The notes under the pieces are model-generated. The model worked only from the letters and a program-made list of their open reading frames with translations, had not been told where the DNA came from and searched no databases. A DNA stretch of 21,854 bases, from assembly GCA_946480485.1 (NCBI GenBank), contig CAMLJW010000028.1, forward strand, positions 1 to 21,854. The letters run 5' to 3'. Positions 1 to 7,560 of this stretch are shown here, one piece after another; the first letter of the stretch is position 1; every line of letters begins with the position of its first letter. The translations under genes and the position numbers were made by a program. The stretch comes from an uncultured Streptomyces sp. (GTDB lineage Bacteria; Actinomycetota; Actinomycetes; Streptomycetales; Streptomycetaceae).

Positions 1-1
1 C

Positions 2-2085
2 ACGGTGTATCTGGCCGGCTCGGAATCGGGGCGTCGGGTCGCGCTGAAGGTGGTGCACCAACAGTTCGCCGATGACGACGAGTTCCGGCTGCGGTTCCAG
101 CAGGAGGTCGCGGCGGCCCGGCGGGTGAGTGGGGCGTTCACCGCACCGGTCGTGGACGCGGACCCGGACGCGCCGCTCCCCTGGATGGCGACCTCGTACG
201 TGCCCGGACCCACGCTCGCCGAGCGGGTCGCGGCGCATGGCCCGATGAGCGGCGCGGAGCTGCGGCAGCTGGCGATCGGGCTGGCCGAGGCGTTGCGCGA
301 CATCCACCGCGTGGGGGTAGTGCACCGTGACCTCAAGCCCGCCAATATCGTGCTGTCGGAAGAAGGCCCACGCGTCATCGACTTCGGTATCTCGCGGGCT
401 GCGGACAACAAGACCCTGACCGTGACGGGGCGCGTCATGGGCACGCCGCCCTTCATGTCCCCGGAGCAGTTGAGTGCGCCGCGCGAAGTGGGTCCAAAGT
501 CGGATGTCTTCTCGCTCGCGGCGGTGCTGGTGTTCGCGTCCACGGGGCGCAGCCCCTTCGACGCGGACAGCCCCTATATGACGGCATATCAGGTCGTATA
601 CGATCCTCCCGCGTTGGACGGCGTGATCGAACCGCTGCGCGGTATCGCCGCGGACTGTCTCGGCAAGGAACCGGCGACGCGGCCGGGGCTCGACCGGCTG
701 CTGGTGCGGCTGCGAACACTGCCCGCCGACGCCGACGAGGTGGCCTTCCCCGTCGCCGAGAGATCTCCCCGTCAGGGGCGGTCCCTCGGCGTACGCCAGG
801 CGCTGGTGGTGGGCGGGACCGTCGCCGGTCTGGCCGGAGCGATCATTGGGTCGATCGCCGCCTTTGGGCCCACCGACCGGCCGGAAGCGGACCGGGAAGA
901 ACGGCCGACGACGGTGTCCGCCTCGCTGCCGCCCGGCTGGGCTCCTGGCACCGAAGGCTCCCCGAGTCGCCCAACGGCGTGGCGCCGGGCGAGTCGGGGC
1001 CGACCAGCGTCGCCTCGCCCACCGGCGACCGATGCCTCCGTTCCGGCTCCGGCCTCTACTGCGGCGGGCAGGGGGTCGCCCTCACCCGGCTGGACACGGC
1101 CACCGGGCGCCCCGTGTGGCCCGATCCGCCGAAAGGCAGCGTCACCGACATCATCGGGGTGTCCGACGGGTTCCTGCAGGCCGTGACAGAGGTCGACGAC
1201 GGCGAGAAGACACGCCTTGTGGGGTACCGCCTCAGCGACGGCAAGCAGGAGTGGTGGACCGACATCGGCGGCGCGTACCAGGGAGCCACCTTCGTGAGGG
1301 GCCGTGGCCATGCCGTGCTCGTCCAGGACTGGGATGCGGAGACTTTTCAGGCGGTGGACGCCCGTACTGGCGAGATCAAATGGTCACAGCGGGTCAGTAA
1401 GCACCTTTCGTGCCGCCCCAGCGTGCAGAACGGCCACCCCTACGCGGAATGCGGCCCCCTCGACACCCTCAGTTCCGGGCCGACCGAACTGTATGCCCTC
1501 GACCCTGGCTCGGGAGAGCCGAGGCGGATCGTCTCGCTGCCGTCCTCGGCATACCTCATCGGTGTGCGGGGCGGTGAGGCTCTCTATCTGGAGTACGGCG
1601 GGCAGGACGACTCCTTCTACACCGCCCTCCTGTTCGTAGATCCGGCCAGTGGGAGGAAGCGTCGGGTGAAGCTGAGCCCGCCGATCCCCAGCGCGGCGGT
1701 AGTGCCCTCCCTGACGGGCGACACGCTGTACTTCGTACGGCAGAACGGCGAGGTCACCGCTGTCACCACCGGCGGCGAGCGGCTGTGGTCGAAGACCACG
1801 GGGGTGGAGCGGCTGAGTGCGCCCGCCGTCTCAGCCCGGCGCGGCGCGCTGTACCTCGCCGCCGCAAGCGGCCGGGTGGTCGCCCTGAACCGCACAGACG
1901 GCCGAGTGCTGTGGAGGGAGAAGCCGCGCACCGACCCCGGGGGCAGCCCCGCCGACGTGGCGCTCACCGGCGACGCTCTGTACGTGATGTACGGGTACGA
2001 CACCGCCGAGGTCTTCAGCATTGACGTCACCGAACGCCGTGAGCCGGAGAAGGGCACCGCATCTTTCTCGTCCCCCTCCGGCTGA
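2..2085 (+). pseudogene. Ser/Thr protein kinase with PQQ-type beta-propeller (AfsK-like), frameshifted and 5'-truncated
   Basis: This is a membrane-anchored eukaryotic-type kinase whose outer domain probably senses a ligand. The left edge removes the glycine-rich loop, and the first codons read TVYLAG. The VALK lysine follows, then HRDLKPAN from 323, DFG from 380 and the GTPPFMSPEQ activation segment. A single membrane helix lies at about 790-860. The frame that begins at 2 encodes all of this up to LPPGW (926-940). From about 946 the sensible protein continues in the next frame, with a long run of Trp/Gly-rich propeller blades (LDTATGRPVW, ALNRTDGRVLW) to the stop at 2085. The first frame stays open to 1186 but turns into Arg/Pro/Ser-rich sequence. 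Adding one base near 944-946 would join the halves as PPGWAPWH. It is a real frameshift or a base-calling error, so the pseudogene label is conditional. Confidence 0.8.
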
Positions 2086-2346
2086 CGCCGCAGGGTCGGC
2101 CATTGAGGTCAGTCGTCGCGGTCAGCCGTCGAGGTCCCCGTCGAGCTCCAGGCCCAGGACGTCACCACGGTCGCCCGGGGCCCACCCCCTTTTCCTCCGG
2201 CGGGTGCGTAGAGCTCGGCTGCTGGGCCGGTCGCACATCTGGAGCCGACGGGGCACGCTGGAAGCAGCCACTCGCCGTGCACGGGGCCGTCCGGTGCGCA
2301 GACGAGCCCAATGCCGGTGCACGGTAACAGGACGAGGTGACCACGC
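2086..2346. other. Intergenic region, no supported gene
   Basis: About 260 bases separate the kinase stop from the next start. Open frames here have poor codon use and no ribosome binding site. I see no clear terminator hairpin. The only usable signal is the GACGAGG ribosome binding site at 2331-2337. Confidence 0.5.
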
Positions 2347-3642
2347 ATGCGCCACGGGGCCGTGCCGCTGCTGCGGCCGGCATGTCGCGGCCCGCTCGAC
2401 CAGGGGCGGGGCAGTGGTCATGCCTCTCCCGGCGAACCTGTCCGACCCGACGGCCCTCTGGAATCCGTAGAACCGTCGGGTCCGTCTGAGCCGTCGGGTC
2501 CCTCTGAGCCGTCGGGCCCACGGGGTGCTCCTGATTTGTCTGGGGCTTCTGATTCATCTGAGTCTTCTAGATCACCTGACCCACCCAGCTCATCCAGTTC
2601 ACCAAGCCCACCGAGCTCATCCCGCTCATCCAGATCACCGAGTTCACCTGACTCACCTGCGACTCCAGATCCTTCTGCGACTCCAGATCCGTCTGCGGCC
2701 CCTGATTCTTCCGGTTCTTCTGACAGTCCGGTTGCACCGGGCGACGGCCCGTCCGGCAGGAGCGGGGAGCACCTCGGCAGGGGTGGGCACCGGGCGAGGG
2801 GACTGGGCCACTTCCTCCACGTCAGGGCCACGCGTGTATGGCGGCGCGGCAGGGAAGTGGAGCTGATGCACCGGGCCATGGGCTTCGCGGCGCTGGGACT
2901 GGTGACGATCGCCCCGCTACTCATCGTGGTCGCGGCCGCCGCCCCCATCCATGAAGGCGGCTTCGCCCGGTGGGTCGTGGACGGCATGGGGCTGTCCGGG
3001 CGCCCCGCCGACGCCGTGCGGGAGCTCTTCGCCGCGCCCCGCGAGGTCCTGAGTACGACCAGCGCCCTGAGCGTGCTCCTGCTCGCGCTCTTCGGCGTGC
3101 CGTTCGCGGGCAGTGTCCAGACCGGTTACGAGAAGGTGTGGGGCTTGGCGGCCGGACGCTGGCACACCGTATGGCGACAGGTGGTGTGGCTCGTCGCCCT
3201 GACGGCCTACCTCTTCGCTGAAGCGCAGAGCGGGGCCGCTCTCGGGTCGGGGACCCTGCGCTCATGGTCCCGGATCGGGTTGAGCACGCTGTTCGGCGTG
3301 CTCTTCTTCTGGTGGGCGCAGCGCTTCCTGCTGGGCGGCCGGATCCCCTGGCGTGCCCTCCTGCCGGGCGCCATCGCCACGATGGTGGGCCTGGGCGGCT
3401 TGCGCCTGTTCTCTTCCCTGGTCTTCTCCCCACTCATCGTGAGCAACGCGGTCTCGTACGGTTCGGTCGGCACCGTCCTGATCGTGACGTCCTGGCTCGT
3501 CGGTGTCGGCTTCGTCGTTTTCGGCGGGGCCCTCGTCGGCCGCTACTGGTACCTCCACGAACCGCACCACGTTCCGCACCCGCACCCGCACCCGCACCCG
3601 CGCTCGCGCCTGCACCGCCGCACCCGCGCCCCGAAACGCTGA
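2347..3642 (+). CDS. YihY/BrkB-family inner membrane protein with a low-complexity N-terminal extension
   Basis: This is a multi-pass membrane protein of the YihY/BrkB (UPF0761) family, whose biochemical role is unsettled. The ATG at 2347 follows GACGAGG by nine bases. Residues about 1-140 are Ser/Pro/Asp-rich repeats. The family domain begins near residue 160 (VWRRGREVELMHRAMGF) and has about six hydrophobic helices, including GLVTIAPLLIVVAAAAPI, LSVLLLALFGVPFAG, VVWLVALTAYLFAEA and TVLIVTSWLVGVGFVVFGGA. The C-terminus is His/Pro-rich and then basic. The extension has unusually many A/T third positions for this genome, unlike the membrane domain, so the true start could lie further downstream. 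A second family member lies at 4968. The gene converges on the DUF2637 gene, leaving a 47 bp gap. Confidence 0.75.
   Translation: MRHGAVPLLRPACRGPLDQGRGSGHASPGEPVRPDGPLESVEPSGPSEPSGPSEPSGPRGAPDLSGASDSSESSRSPDPPSSSSSPSPPSSSRSSRSPSSPDSPATPDPSATPDPSAAPDSSGSSDSPVAPGDGPSGRSGEHLGRGGHRARGLGHFLHVRATRVWRRGREVELMHRAMGFAALGLVTIAPLLIVVAAAAPIHEGGFARWVVDGMGLSGRPADAVRELFAAPREVLSTTSALSVLLLALFGVPFAGSVQTGYEKVWGLAAGRWHTVWRQVVWLVALTAYLFAEAQSGAALGSGTLRSWSRIGLSTLFGVLFFWWAQRFLLGGRIPWRALLPGAIATMVGLGGLRLFSSLVFSPLIVSNAVSYGSVGTVLIVTSWLVGVGFVVFGGALVGRYWYLHEPHHVPHPHPHPHPRSRLHRRTRAPKR
2470..2523 (+). repeat. 18-bp tandem repeat, three copies, coding
   Basis: Three consecutive 18-base units (2470, 2488, 2506) encode EPSGPS, EPSGPS and EPSGPR in the BrkB-like N-terminal extension. 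Copies two and three differ from the first by a few bases. Confidence 0.85.
2659..2712 (+). repeat. 18-bp tandem repeat, about three copies, coding
   Basis: Units at 2659, 2677 and 2695 encode ATPDPS, ATPDPS and AAPDSS. The unit is unrelated to the one at 2470 but has the same length. The stretch between them (about 2524-2658) is Ser/Pro-rich in the same style. Confidence 0.8.
3573..3602 (+). repeat. CCGCAC hexamer array encoding a His-Pro tail
   Basis: Four CCGCAC hexamers and a degenerate fifth encode the HPHPHPHP tail at the C-terminus of the BrkB-like protein. The tail may be metal-binding or may simply be a microsatellite expansion. Confidence 0.8.
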
Positions 3643-3662
3643 AGCTCGGAAGCACTCCGCGG

Positions 3663-3676
3663 CCCGTTACGACGGG
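3663..3676. terminator. Small hairpin between convergent genes
   Basis: CCCGT and ACGGG arms flank a four-base loop in the 47 bp gap between the convergent BrkB-like and DUF2637 genes. The stem is only five pairs and has no T tract, so a shared terminator is a weak suggestion. Confidence 0.3.
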
Positions 3677-3689
3677 TGTCGCCCCCGAG

Positions 3690-4406
3690 TCAGTCGGTCG
3701 CACACCTTCCGGCGTGCCGCGGACGGGGCAGGGCGTGGGCGGGCGGGGGCACGGGTGCGATGAGGGTGATCTGGTGGACGAGCTGGTGGAAGGAGAGCAG
3801 TGCGGTGACCGGCGGCAGGCCGGCCACCGCCATCGCGATCGGAGTCCTGGACGCTTGGACGACGCACAGGCACATCGCGAAGGCGGAGAAAAGCACCACC
3901 ACGGCCCAGGAGTGCCCGGCGCGGCGGCGGTGCAGCGCGGCCCGCAGAATGGACAACGACGCGACCAGCCACGGCCCGTAGATCAGTAGCGGCCACCATG
4001 CGGCCAGTCCATGGGCTCCCGGAGATGCCATGCGGCGCAGCGGATCGTACGCGATCAGCCCGCCGAGCGCGCTCAGCATGCCAACGATCACCGCGCTGAG
4101 TGCCGCGATGAACAGGCTCAGTACTTTCAGCCACGGCCGCTGGATCCAACGGGCGCACCGCACCAGCCGGCTCGGACGCCGACGCGCACCACCGCGCTTG
4201 CGGGGGATGGTGCGTGCGGCGGAGACGGGTGGGGGCGCCGCCCCCACCGTACCGGTCTTGAGGAGCTGGGCGAGATCACGGTCGAAGGCCCAATCGGTGT
4301 GCAGGCCATCGGGGATGGTCGGGTCGAGCACATCCGCGCCGAAGGCGCCCGGCTGATATCCGGCGCTGTTCAACCCGTCGTCGGGACGGGGCCAGTAGCC
4401 GCTCAT
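3690..4406 (-). CDS. DUF2637-type membrane protein
   Basis: The protein has 238 residues. The N-terminal 100 are soluble and basic toward their end (IPRKRGGARRRPSR). Four membrane helices follow: VLSLFIAALSAVIVGMLSAL, WPLLIYGPWLVASLSI, SWAVVVLFSAFAMCLCVV and AVAGLPPVTALLSFHQLV. The signatures YDPLRR, WPLLIYGPW and LPPVTALLSFHQLV match the actinobacterial DUF2637 family, for which I know no defined reaction. The ATG at 4406 overlaps the stop of the upstream small gene as ATGA, so the two are probably translationally coupled. Confidence 0.75.
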   Translation of the reverse strand: MSGYWPRPDDGLNSAGYQPGAFGADVLDPTIPDGLHTDWAFDRDLAQLLKTGTVGAAPPPVSAARTIPRKRGGARRRPSRLVRCARWIQRPWLKVLSLFIAALSAVIVGMLSALGGLIAYDPLRRMASPGAHGLAAWWPLLIYGPWLVASLSILRAALHRRRAGHSWAVVVLFSAFAMCLCVVQASRTPIAMAVAGLPPVTALLSFHQLVHQITLIAPVPPPAHALPRPRHAGRCATD

Positions 4407-4591
4407 GGCTGCCTCATCGGTGGCGCGGCGGCGTCGATGCGCCGGGTGAAGTCGGCCTGAATCCGCTCCAGCAGGCCGAAGGGGCCGTGGAGCAGATCGG
4501 AGGAGCAGTCCGCGCGTCCGGATGTCGGCGAGAAGGTCAAGCTTTGCTCCTCGTAAACGTCCGCCGCCGCTCTGCCCCGCGGGGTCATCAT
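4403..4591 (-). CDS. Small protein upstream of and coupled to the DUF2637 gene
   Basis: About 62 residues beginning MMTPRGRAAADVYEE and ending in RRIDAAAPPMRQP. I do not recognise the family. On the minus strand a GGAGG (complement of 4600-4604) sits eight bases before the ATG at 4591. It is only two bases before the ATG at 4597, so 4591 is the better start. The frame stays open to an ATG at 4657, but that lies inside the AT-rich palindrome and lacks a ribosome binding site. The four-base stop/start overlap with the next gene supports a real two-gene operon. A helical segment (GPFGLLERIQADFTRRID) fits a small regulatory or partner protein, but that is a guess. Confidence 0.5.
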   Translation of the reverse strand: MMTPRGRAAADVYEEQSLTFSPTSGRADCSSDLLHGPFGLLERIQADFTRRIDAAAPPMRQP

Positions 4592-4651
4592 CGCCATGCC
4601 CTCCCCAACGAGGACAGAATTAGTTGGATACGCCCAATTTAAAAGCAATGT

Positions 4652-4667
4652 ACGCATATTGATGCGT
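4652..4667. promoter_or_regulatory. Operator-like inverted repeat upstream of the DUF2637 operon
   Basis: ACGCAT and ATGCGT arms flank ATTG, forming a perfect dyad inside an AT-rich tract. It lies about 60 bases upstream of the start at 4591 on the minus strand. The size and setting suit a dimeric repressor site. The binding protein is unknown. Confidence 0.45.
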
Positions 4668-4933
4668 TTTAATTACTCTTCAGATAGAAAGCTGACCGGC
4701 ACGGTGAGAGTGACCCGACTGACCCGTGACGAAGACCTGACCTTGCCGACCCGGGGTCGAGGCCGGGTCTCGGGGTCGAGCGCGCGAGCGGGCGCGACGG
4801 TGATCACGCCACCGTGCGACTGGCCGAGCTGTTCGGCGGTGCGACCCGACGTCTTACGCGGGCGGGCCCACCGGCCCGGCCACCGGCGCACCGGCAGGCA
4901 CCGGTGGCGGCCACAGCTGCGCTGAGCTGCGGC

Positions 4934-4962
4934 GCGTGAGCCGTGGAACACGGGTACCCGTG
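4934..4962 (+). promoter_or_regulatory. SigB-type promoter candidate with embedded 14-bp palindrome
   Basis: GCGT (4934-4937), a 14-base spacer and GGGTAC (4952-4957) fit the S. coelicolor SigB consensus GNNT-N14-16-GGGTAC/T. The -10 lies in the perfect palindrome CACGGGTACCCGTG (4949-4962). The BrkB ATG at 4968 is so close that the transcript would be almost leaderless, unless translation starts further downstream. Confidence 0.45.
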
Positions 4963-4967
4963 CGCCT

Positions 4968-6125
4968 ATGACACGACTACGGAAACTGGGACATAGACAT
5001 CGGCCGTCCAGTGAGGGTGAAACCCGTCGGCGAGGACATCCGGGGGCCGGGCGTGGATCGCGCACCACGCCTCGGGACAATGGTGGCGAGCAGGAGCCGC
5101 GCACCACCACGTCGCGTGAGGGCGGGGAAGAGCGTACGAGGCACGGGCCGGAGCCGGAGGTGGAGCGCCGGGCGCCCGACACGTTGACGGAGTTGCCGAA
5201 GAAGTCCTGGTGGGTCGTGCTGCGCCGGACGATGAGGGAGTTCAAGGACGACGAGCTCACCGACCGTGCGGCGGCGCTGACCTACTACGGGATCCTGTCG
5301 CTCTTCCCGGCGCTGCTGGTGCTGGTCTCGCTGCTCGGGATCGCCGGCAGGTCGGCGACGGAGAGTGTGCTGGACAACATCACCCGGCTCACCCCCGGTG
5401 CGGCCCGCGATGTGCTCACCAACGCCGTGCAGCAGTTGCAGGGCAACGCGGGCATCGATTCGGTGATGGCGATCGTCGGTCTGGTGCTGGCGGTGTGGTC
5501 GGCCTCCGGCTATGTAGCGGCGTTCATCCGTACCTCCAACGCCGTGTACGACATCCCCGAGGGCCGGCCGGTGTGGAGGGTGCTGCCGGTGCGCGTCGGC
5601 GTCACCGTGGCGCTGATGCTCATGGCGATGGCCAGCGCGGTGATCGTGGTCTTCACCGGCGGCCTGGCCCACGAGGTCGGCACCGCGCTGGGCGTCGGGG
5701 ACACCGCTCTGACCGTATGGTCGATCGCCAAGTGGCCGGTGCTGATCGTGCTGGTCACGATCATGATCGCGACCCTGTACTGGGCGACGCCGAACGCTCG
5801 GGTGAGGGGCTTTCGTTGGATCACGCCGGGCAGTTTCCTGGCGCTGCTGATCTGGATGATCGCCTCCGCCGGGTTCGCGCTCTACGTGGCGAACTTCGCC
5901 TCGTACAACAAGACCTACGGCACGTTCGCCGGGATCATCGTCTTTTTGGTGTGGCTGTGGATCACCAACCTGGCGATTCTCCTTGGTCTGGAGTTCGATG
6001 CCGAGACCTCCCGCCAGCGGGCCATGGCCGGCGGCCACCCCGAGCAGGAGGAGCCGTACGTCGAACCACGCGACACCCGCACATGGGACGAGGAGGACCG
6101 GCAGCGTCTGAAGCACGACGGCTGA
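4968..6125 (+). CDS. YihY/BrkB-family inner membrane protein
   Basis: This is a 385-residue member of the YihY/virulence factor BrkB family. Residues 1-80 are a charged Arg/Glu/Thr-rich cytoplasmic extension. The conserved core starts at KSWWVVLRRTMREFKDDELTDRAAALTYYGILSLFPALLVLVSLLG. Helices follow around VMAIVGLVLAVWSASGYVAAFI, ALMLMAMASAVIVVFTGGLA, WPVLIVLVTIMIATLYWA, ITPGSFLALLIWMIASAGFALYV and FAGIIVFLVWLWITNLAILLGLEFD. The tail is acidic. There is no clear ribosome binding site before 4968, and a SigB-like promoter sits just upstream. The chosen ATG may therefore belong to a near-leaderless message, or the start may be further in. The substrate is unknown. Confidence 0.85.
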   Translation: MTRLRKLGHRHRPSSEGETRRRGHPGAGRGSRTTPRDNGGEQEPRTTTSREGGEERTRHGPEPEVERRAPDTLTELPKKSWWVVLRRTMREFKDDELTDRAAALTYYGILSLFPALLVLVSLLGIAGRSATESVLDNITRLTPGAARDVLTNAVQQLQGNAGIDSVMAIVGLVLAVWSASGYVAAFIRTSNAVYDIPEGRPVWRVLPVRVGVTVALMLMAMASAVIVVFTGGLAHEVGTALGVGDTALTVWSIAKWPVLIVLVTIMIATLYWATPNARVRGFRWITPGSFLALLIWMIASAGFALYVANFASYNKTYGTFAGIIVFLVWLWITNLAILLGLEFDAETSRQRAMAGGHPEQEEPYVEPRDTRTWDEEDRQRLKHDG

Positions 6126-6232
6126 CCGGCGTCGCCGCCGGCGCCGCGATCGGTCTTGCCGCGGCCGGACTCGTACGAGCCGCGCCCCGGCCGCCGCCGC
6201 GCCACCTGTGGTGAGGGCGGTGCAGCCGGACC

Positions 6233-6258
6233 GGATGAGTCGGCGCCGGGCGGGTACT
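6233..6258 (+). promoter_or_regulatory. SigB-type promoter candidate upstream of the DUF4235 gene
   Basis: GGAT (6233-6236), 15 bases and GGGTACT (6252-6258) match GNNT-N14-16-GGGTAC/T. This would give a leader of about 95 nt before the DUF4235 ATG at 6358. It is the second such match in 1.4 kb, and both precede genes for small or multi-pass membrane proteins. Confidence 0.5.
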
Positions 6259-6283
6259 CGCACCATGGTCACCGCTGCGGGCG

Positions 6284-6316
6284 GCAGGTGAACGGGCAGG
6301 TGAACGGGCAGGTGAC
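6284..6316 (+). repeat. 12-bp direct repeat, 2.75 copies, in the DUF4235 leader
   Basis: GCAGGTGAACGG occurs at 6284 and 6296, followed by a partial third copy (GCAGGTGAC) at 6308. It lies in the proposed leader between the promoter candidate and the start codon. Each unit contains a GTG preceded by AGG-like bases. Confidence 0.8.
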
Positions 6317-6357
6317 AGAACGCTGGTGCCGATGCGCCGTGGCAGGACGGAGCGACC

Positions 6358-6624
6358 ATGAAAGCAGCGACGATTGCCTACAAGCCGGTAGGCCTGGCCC
6401 TCGGCGCCGTCAGTGGCATGATCGCGGGAGCGGTGTTCAAGCGGGCCTGGAAGATGCTGGGCCACGAGGGGGACGCACCGGACGCCACGGACGAGGAACG
6501 TACCTGGCGCGAGGTCCTGCTCGCCGCCGCCCTGCAGGGCGCGGTCTTCGCGGTGGTCAAGGCCGCCGTCGCCCGCTCCGGCGCCACCGCCACCCGCCGT
6601 CTGACGGGAACCTGGCCCGGCTGA
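6358..6624 (+). CDS. DUF4235 family membrane protein
   Basis: An 88-residue protein beginning MKAATIAYKPVGLALGAVSGMIAG and containing FKRAWKMLGHEGDAPDA, TWREVLLAAALQGAVFAVVKAAV and a short basic tail. The pattern of two hydrophobic helices around a charged loop matches DUF4235, a small actinobacterial membrane family of unknown function. AGGACGGAG precedes the ATG. Family-length ends on both sides suggest an intact gene. It follows the BrkB gene on the same strand after a 232 bp gap with its own SigB-like promoter candidate, and it converges on the phosphatidyltransferase gene. Confidence 0.8.
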   Translation: MKAATIAYKPVGLALGAVSGMIAGAVFKRAWKMLGHEGDAPDATDEERTWREVLLAAALQGAVFAVVKAAVARSGATATRRLTGTWPG

Positions 6625-6691
6625 CGCCCTCCACGCGCCGCGTCGGCGGCGCCGCCCTGGGCAGGCCCTCTCCTGTGCCGGCCCTCCACTG

Positions 6692-7411
6692 TCACGCACC
6701 GGGCCTGGCGTGCCACAGCCACCCGATGTCCCGGCCGAACGACCAGAGCAGCGAGGCCAGTGCCAGGACGACCGTCGCGAGCGTCAGTACGTCCGGCAGG
6801 ATCCCCGCCCCCGCCACCAAAAGCGCCACACCCTGCCACGCCGCCACCGTCTTCCGGGCCGCGCTCGGGGGCAGTTGGGCGTTCAGCCACGGCAGCACCC
6901 GGGCCGCCGCCACGAAGGCGTACCGCATTCCGCCGATCAACAGGACCCACGGACCGAGCGATGTGGCGACGTACACGCTCAGCACCAGGATCAGGAACGC
7001 GTCGACCTCCATGTCGAAGCGGGCGCCCAGGGCAGTGGACGTTCCGGTGCGGCGGGCGACCTTGCCGTCGACCGCGTCCAGGATCAGCGCGACCGCGGTG
7101 AGGGCCACCAGGAGGGTGACCGGTGTCGGGCTCTGGAAGGAGTCCGCGACCAGGGCGGTCACGCCGCCGACGAGTATGGCCCGGCCCAGGGTGACACGGT
7201 TGGCGGGCCCGAAGGACCGGGGCCGGGTGCGGTGCAGGGCGCGTGCGAGCACGGCCCACGTGGCGAATGCGAACGCCAGACCCGTCAGCCAGCCCGCCGG
7301 CCCCATGCCGATCGCCGTGCCGAGGACGGCCAGCAGGAGAAGCTGCACGGCCGCTCCCACAGCCGTCTCCTGCTGCAAGAGCCTCGCGTCGTACGTGTTG
7401 TTCAGGGCCAC
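6692..7411 (-). CDS. CDP-alcohol phosphatidyltransferase family membrane protein
   Basis: The family moves a phosphatidyl or phospho group from a CDP-activated donor to an alcohol at the membrane. The diagnostic motif D-x2-DG-x2-AR-x8-G-x3-D-x3-D is complete (DAVDGKVAR, then G, D and D in ALGARFDMEVD), so the enzyme is probably active. Hydrophobic helices flank it (LLLLAVLGTAIGMGPAG, LLVALTAVALIL, FLILVLSVYVATSLGPWVLL). The GTG at 7411 has GGAGG (complement of 7419-7423) seven bases upstream, which decides the start. The frame stays open to 7516, but that extension has no binding site. The acceptor alcohol cannot be told from sequence. It is divergent from the pathway gene at 7561. Confidence 0.85.
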   Translation of the reverse strand: MALNNTYDARLLQQETAVGAAVQLLLLAVLGTAIGMGPAGWLTGLAFAFATWAVLARALHRTRPRSFGPANRVTLGRAILVGGVTALVADSFQSPTPVTLLVALTAVALILDAVDGKVARRTGTSTALGARFDMEVDAFLILVLSVYVATSLGPWVLLIGGMRYAFVAAARVLPWLNAQLPPSAARKTVAAWQGVALLVAGAGILPDVLTLATVVLALASLLWSFGRDIGWLWHARPGA

Positions 7412-7560
7412 TGCACATCCTCCGGCCAGGTGACAGAGTCGATCAGGGCCGCGTAGGTTGTGCGCGGCTTCGCAGACGTCGGTACGTGATCCGCTGCCGG
7501 ATCGTTCAGCCGACACAGCAGGCTCACGTCTTCGGGGCCGTGGTCTTCAGGAGGATGAGG

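Larger units (their letters stand above)
4592..4967. other. Divergent intergenic region with AT-rich core
   Basis: About 375 bases separate the minus-strand small gene from the plus-strand BrkB gene. Bases 4610-4690 are strikingly AT-rich for this genome and hold a perfect 6+6 bp palindrome. The remainder is ordinary high-GC sequence up to the promoter-like palindrome at 4949. No gene is supported here. Confidence 0.6.

Noticed and set aside
3573..3602. Short regular repeats considered as a CRISPR array
   Set aside because: The units are in-frame hexamers without spacers and no cas genes are present. The same holds for the repeats at 2470, 2659, 6284 and 10418.
4673..4860. Minus-strand stretch ending VTLTVPVSFLSEE, considered as a gene tail
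   Set aside because: Third-position GC is fair over part of it, but there is no start, no domain, and the upstream part is antisense to the BrkB start. Not enough to call a relic.
4977..6359. Long minus-strand open frame of 460 codons
   Set aside because: It lies antisense over the BrkB gene, has His/Gln/Arg-rich composition and no domain. High GC content keeps such antisense frames open.
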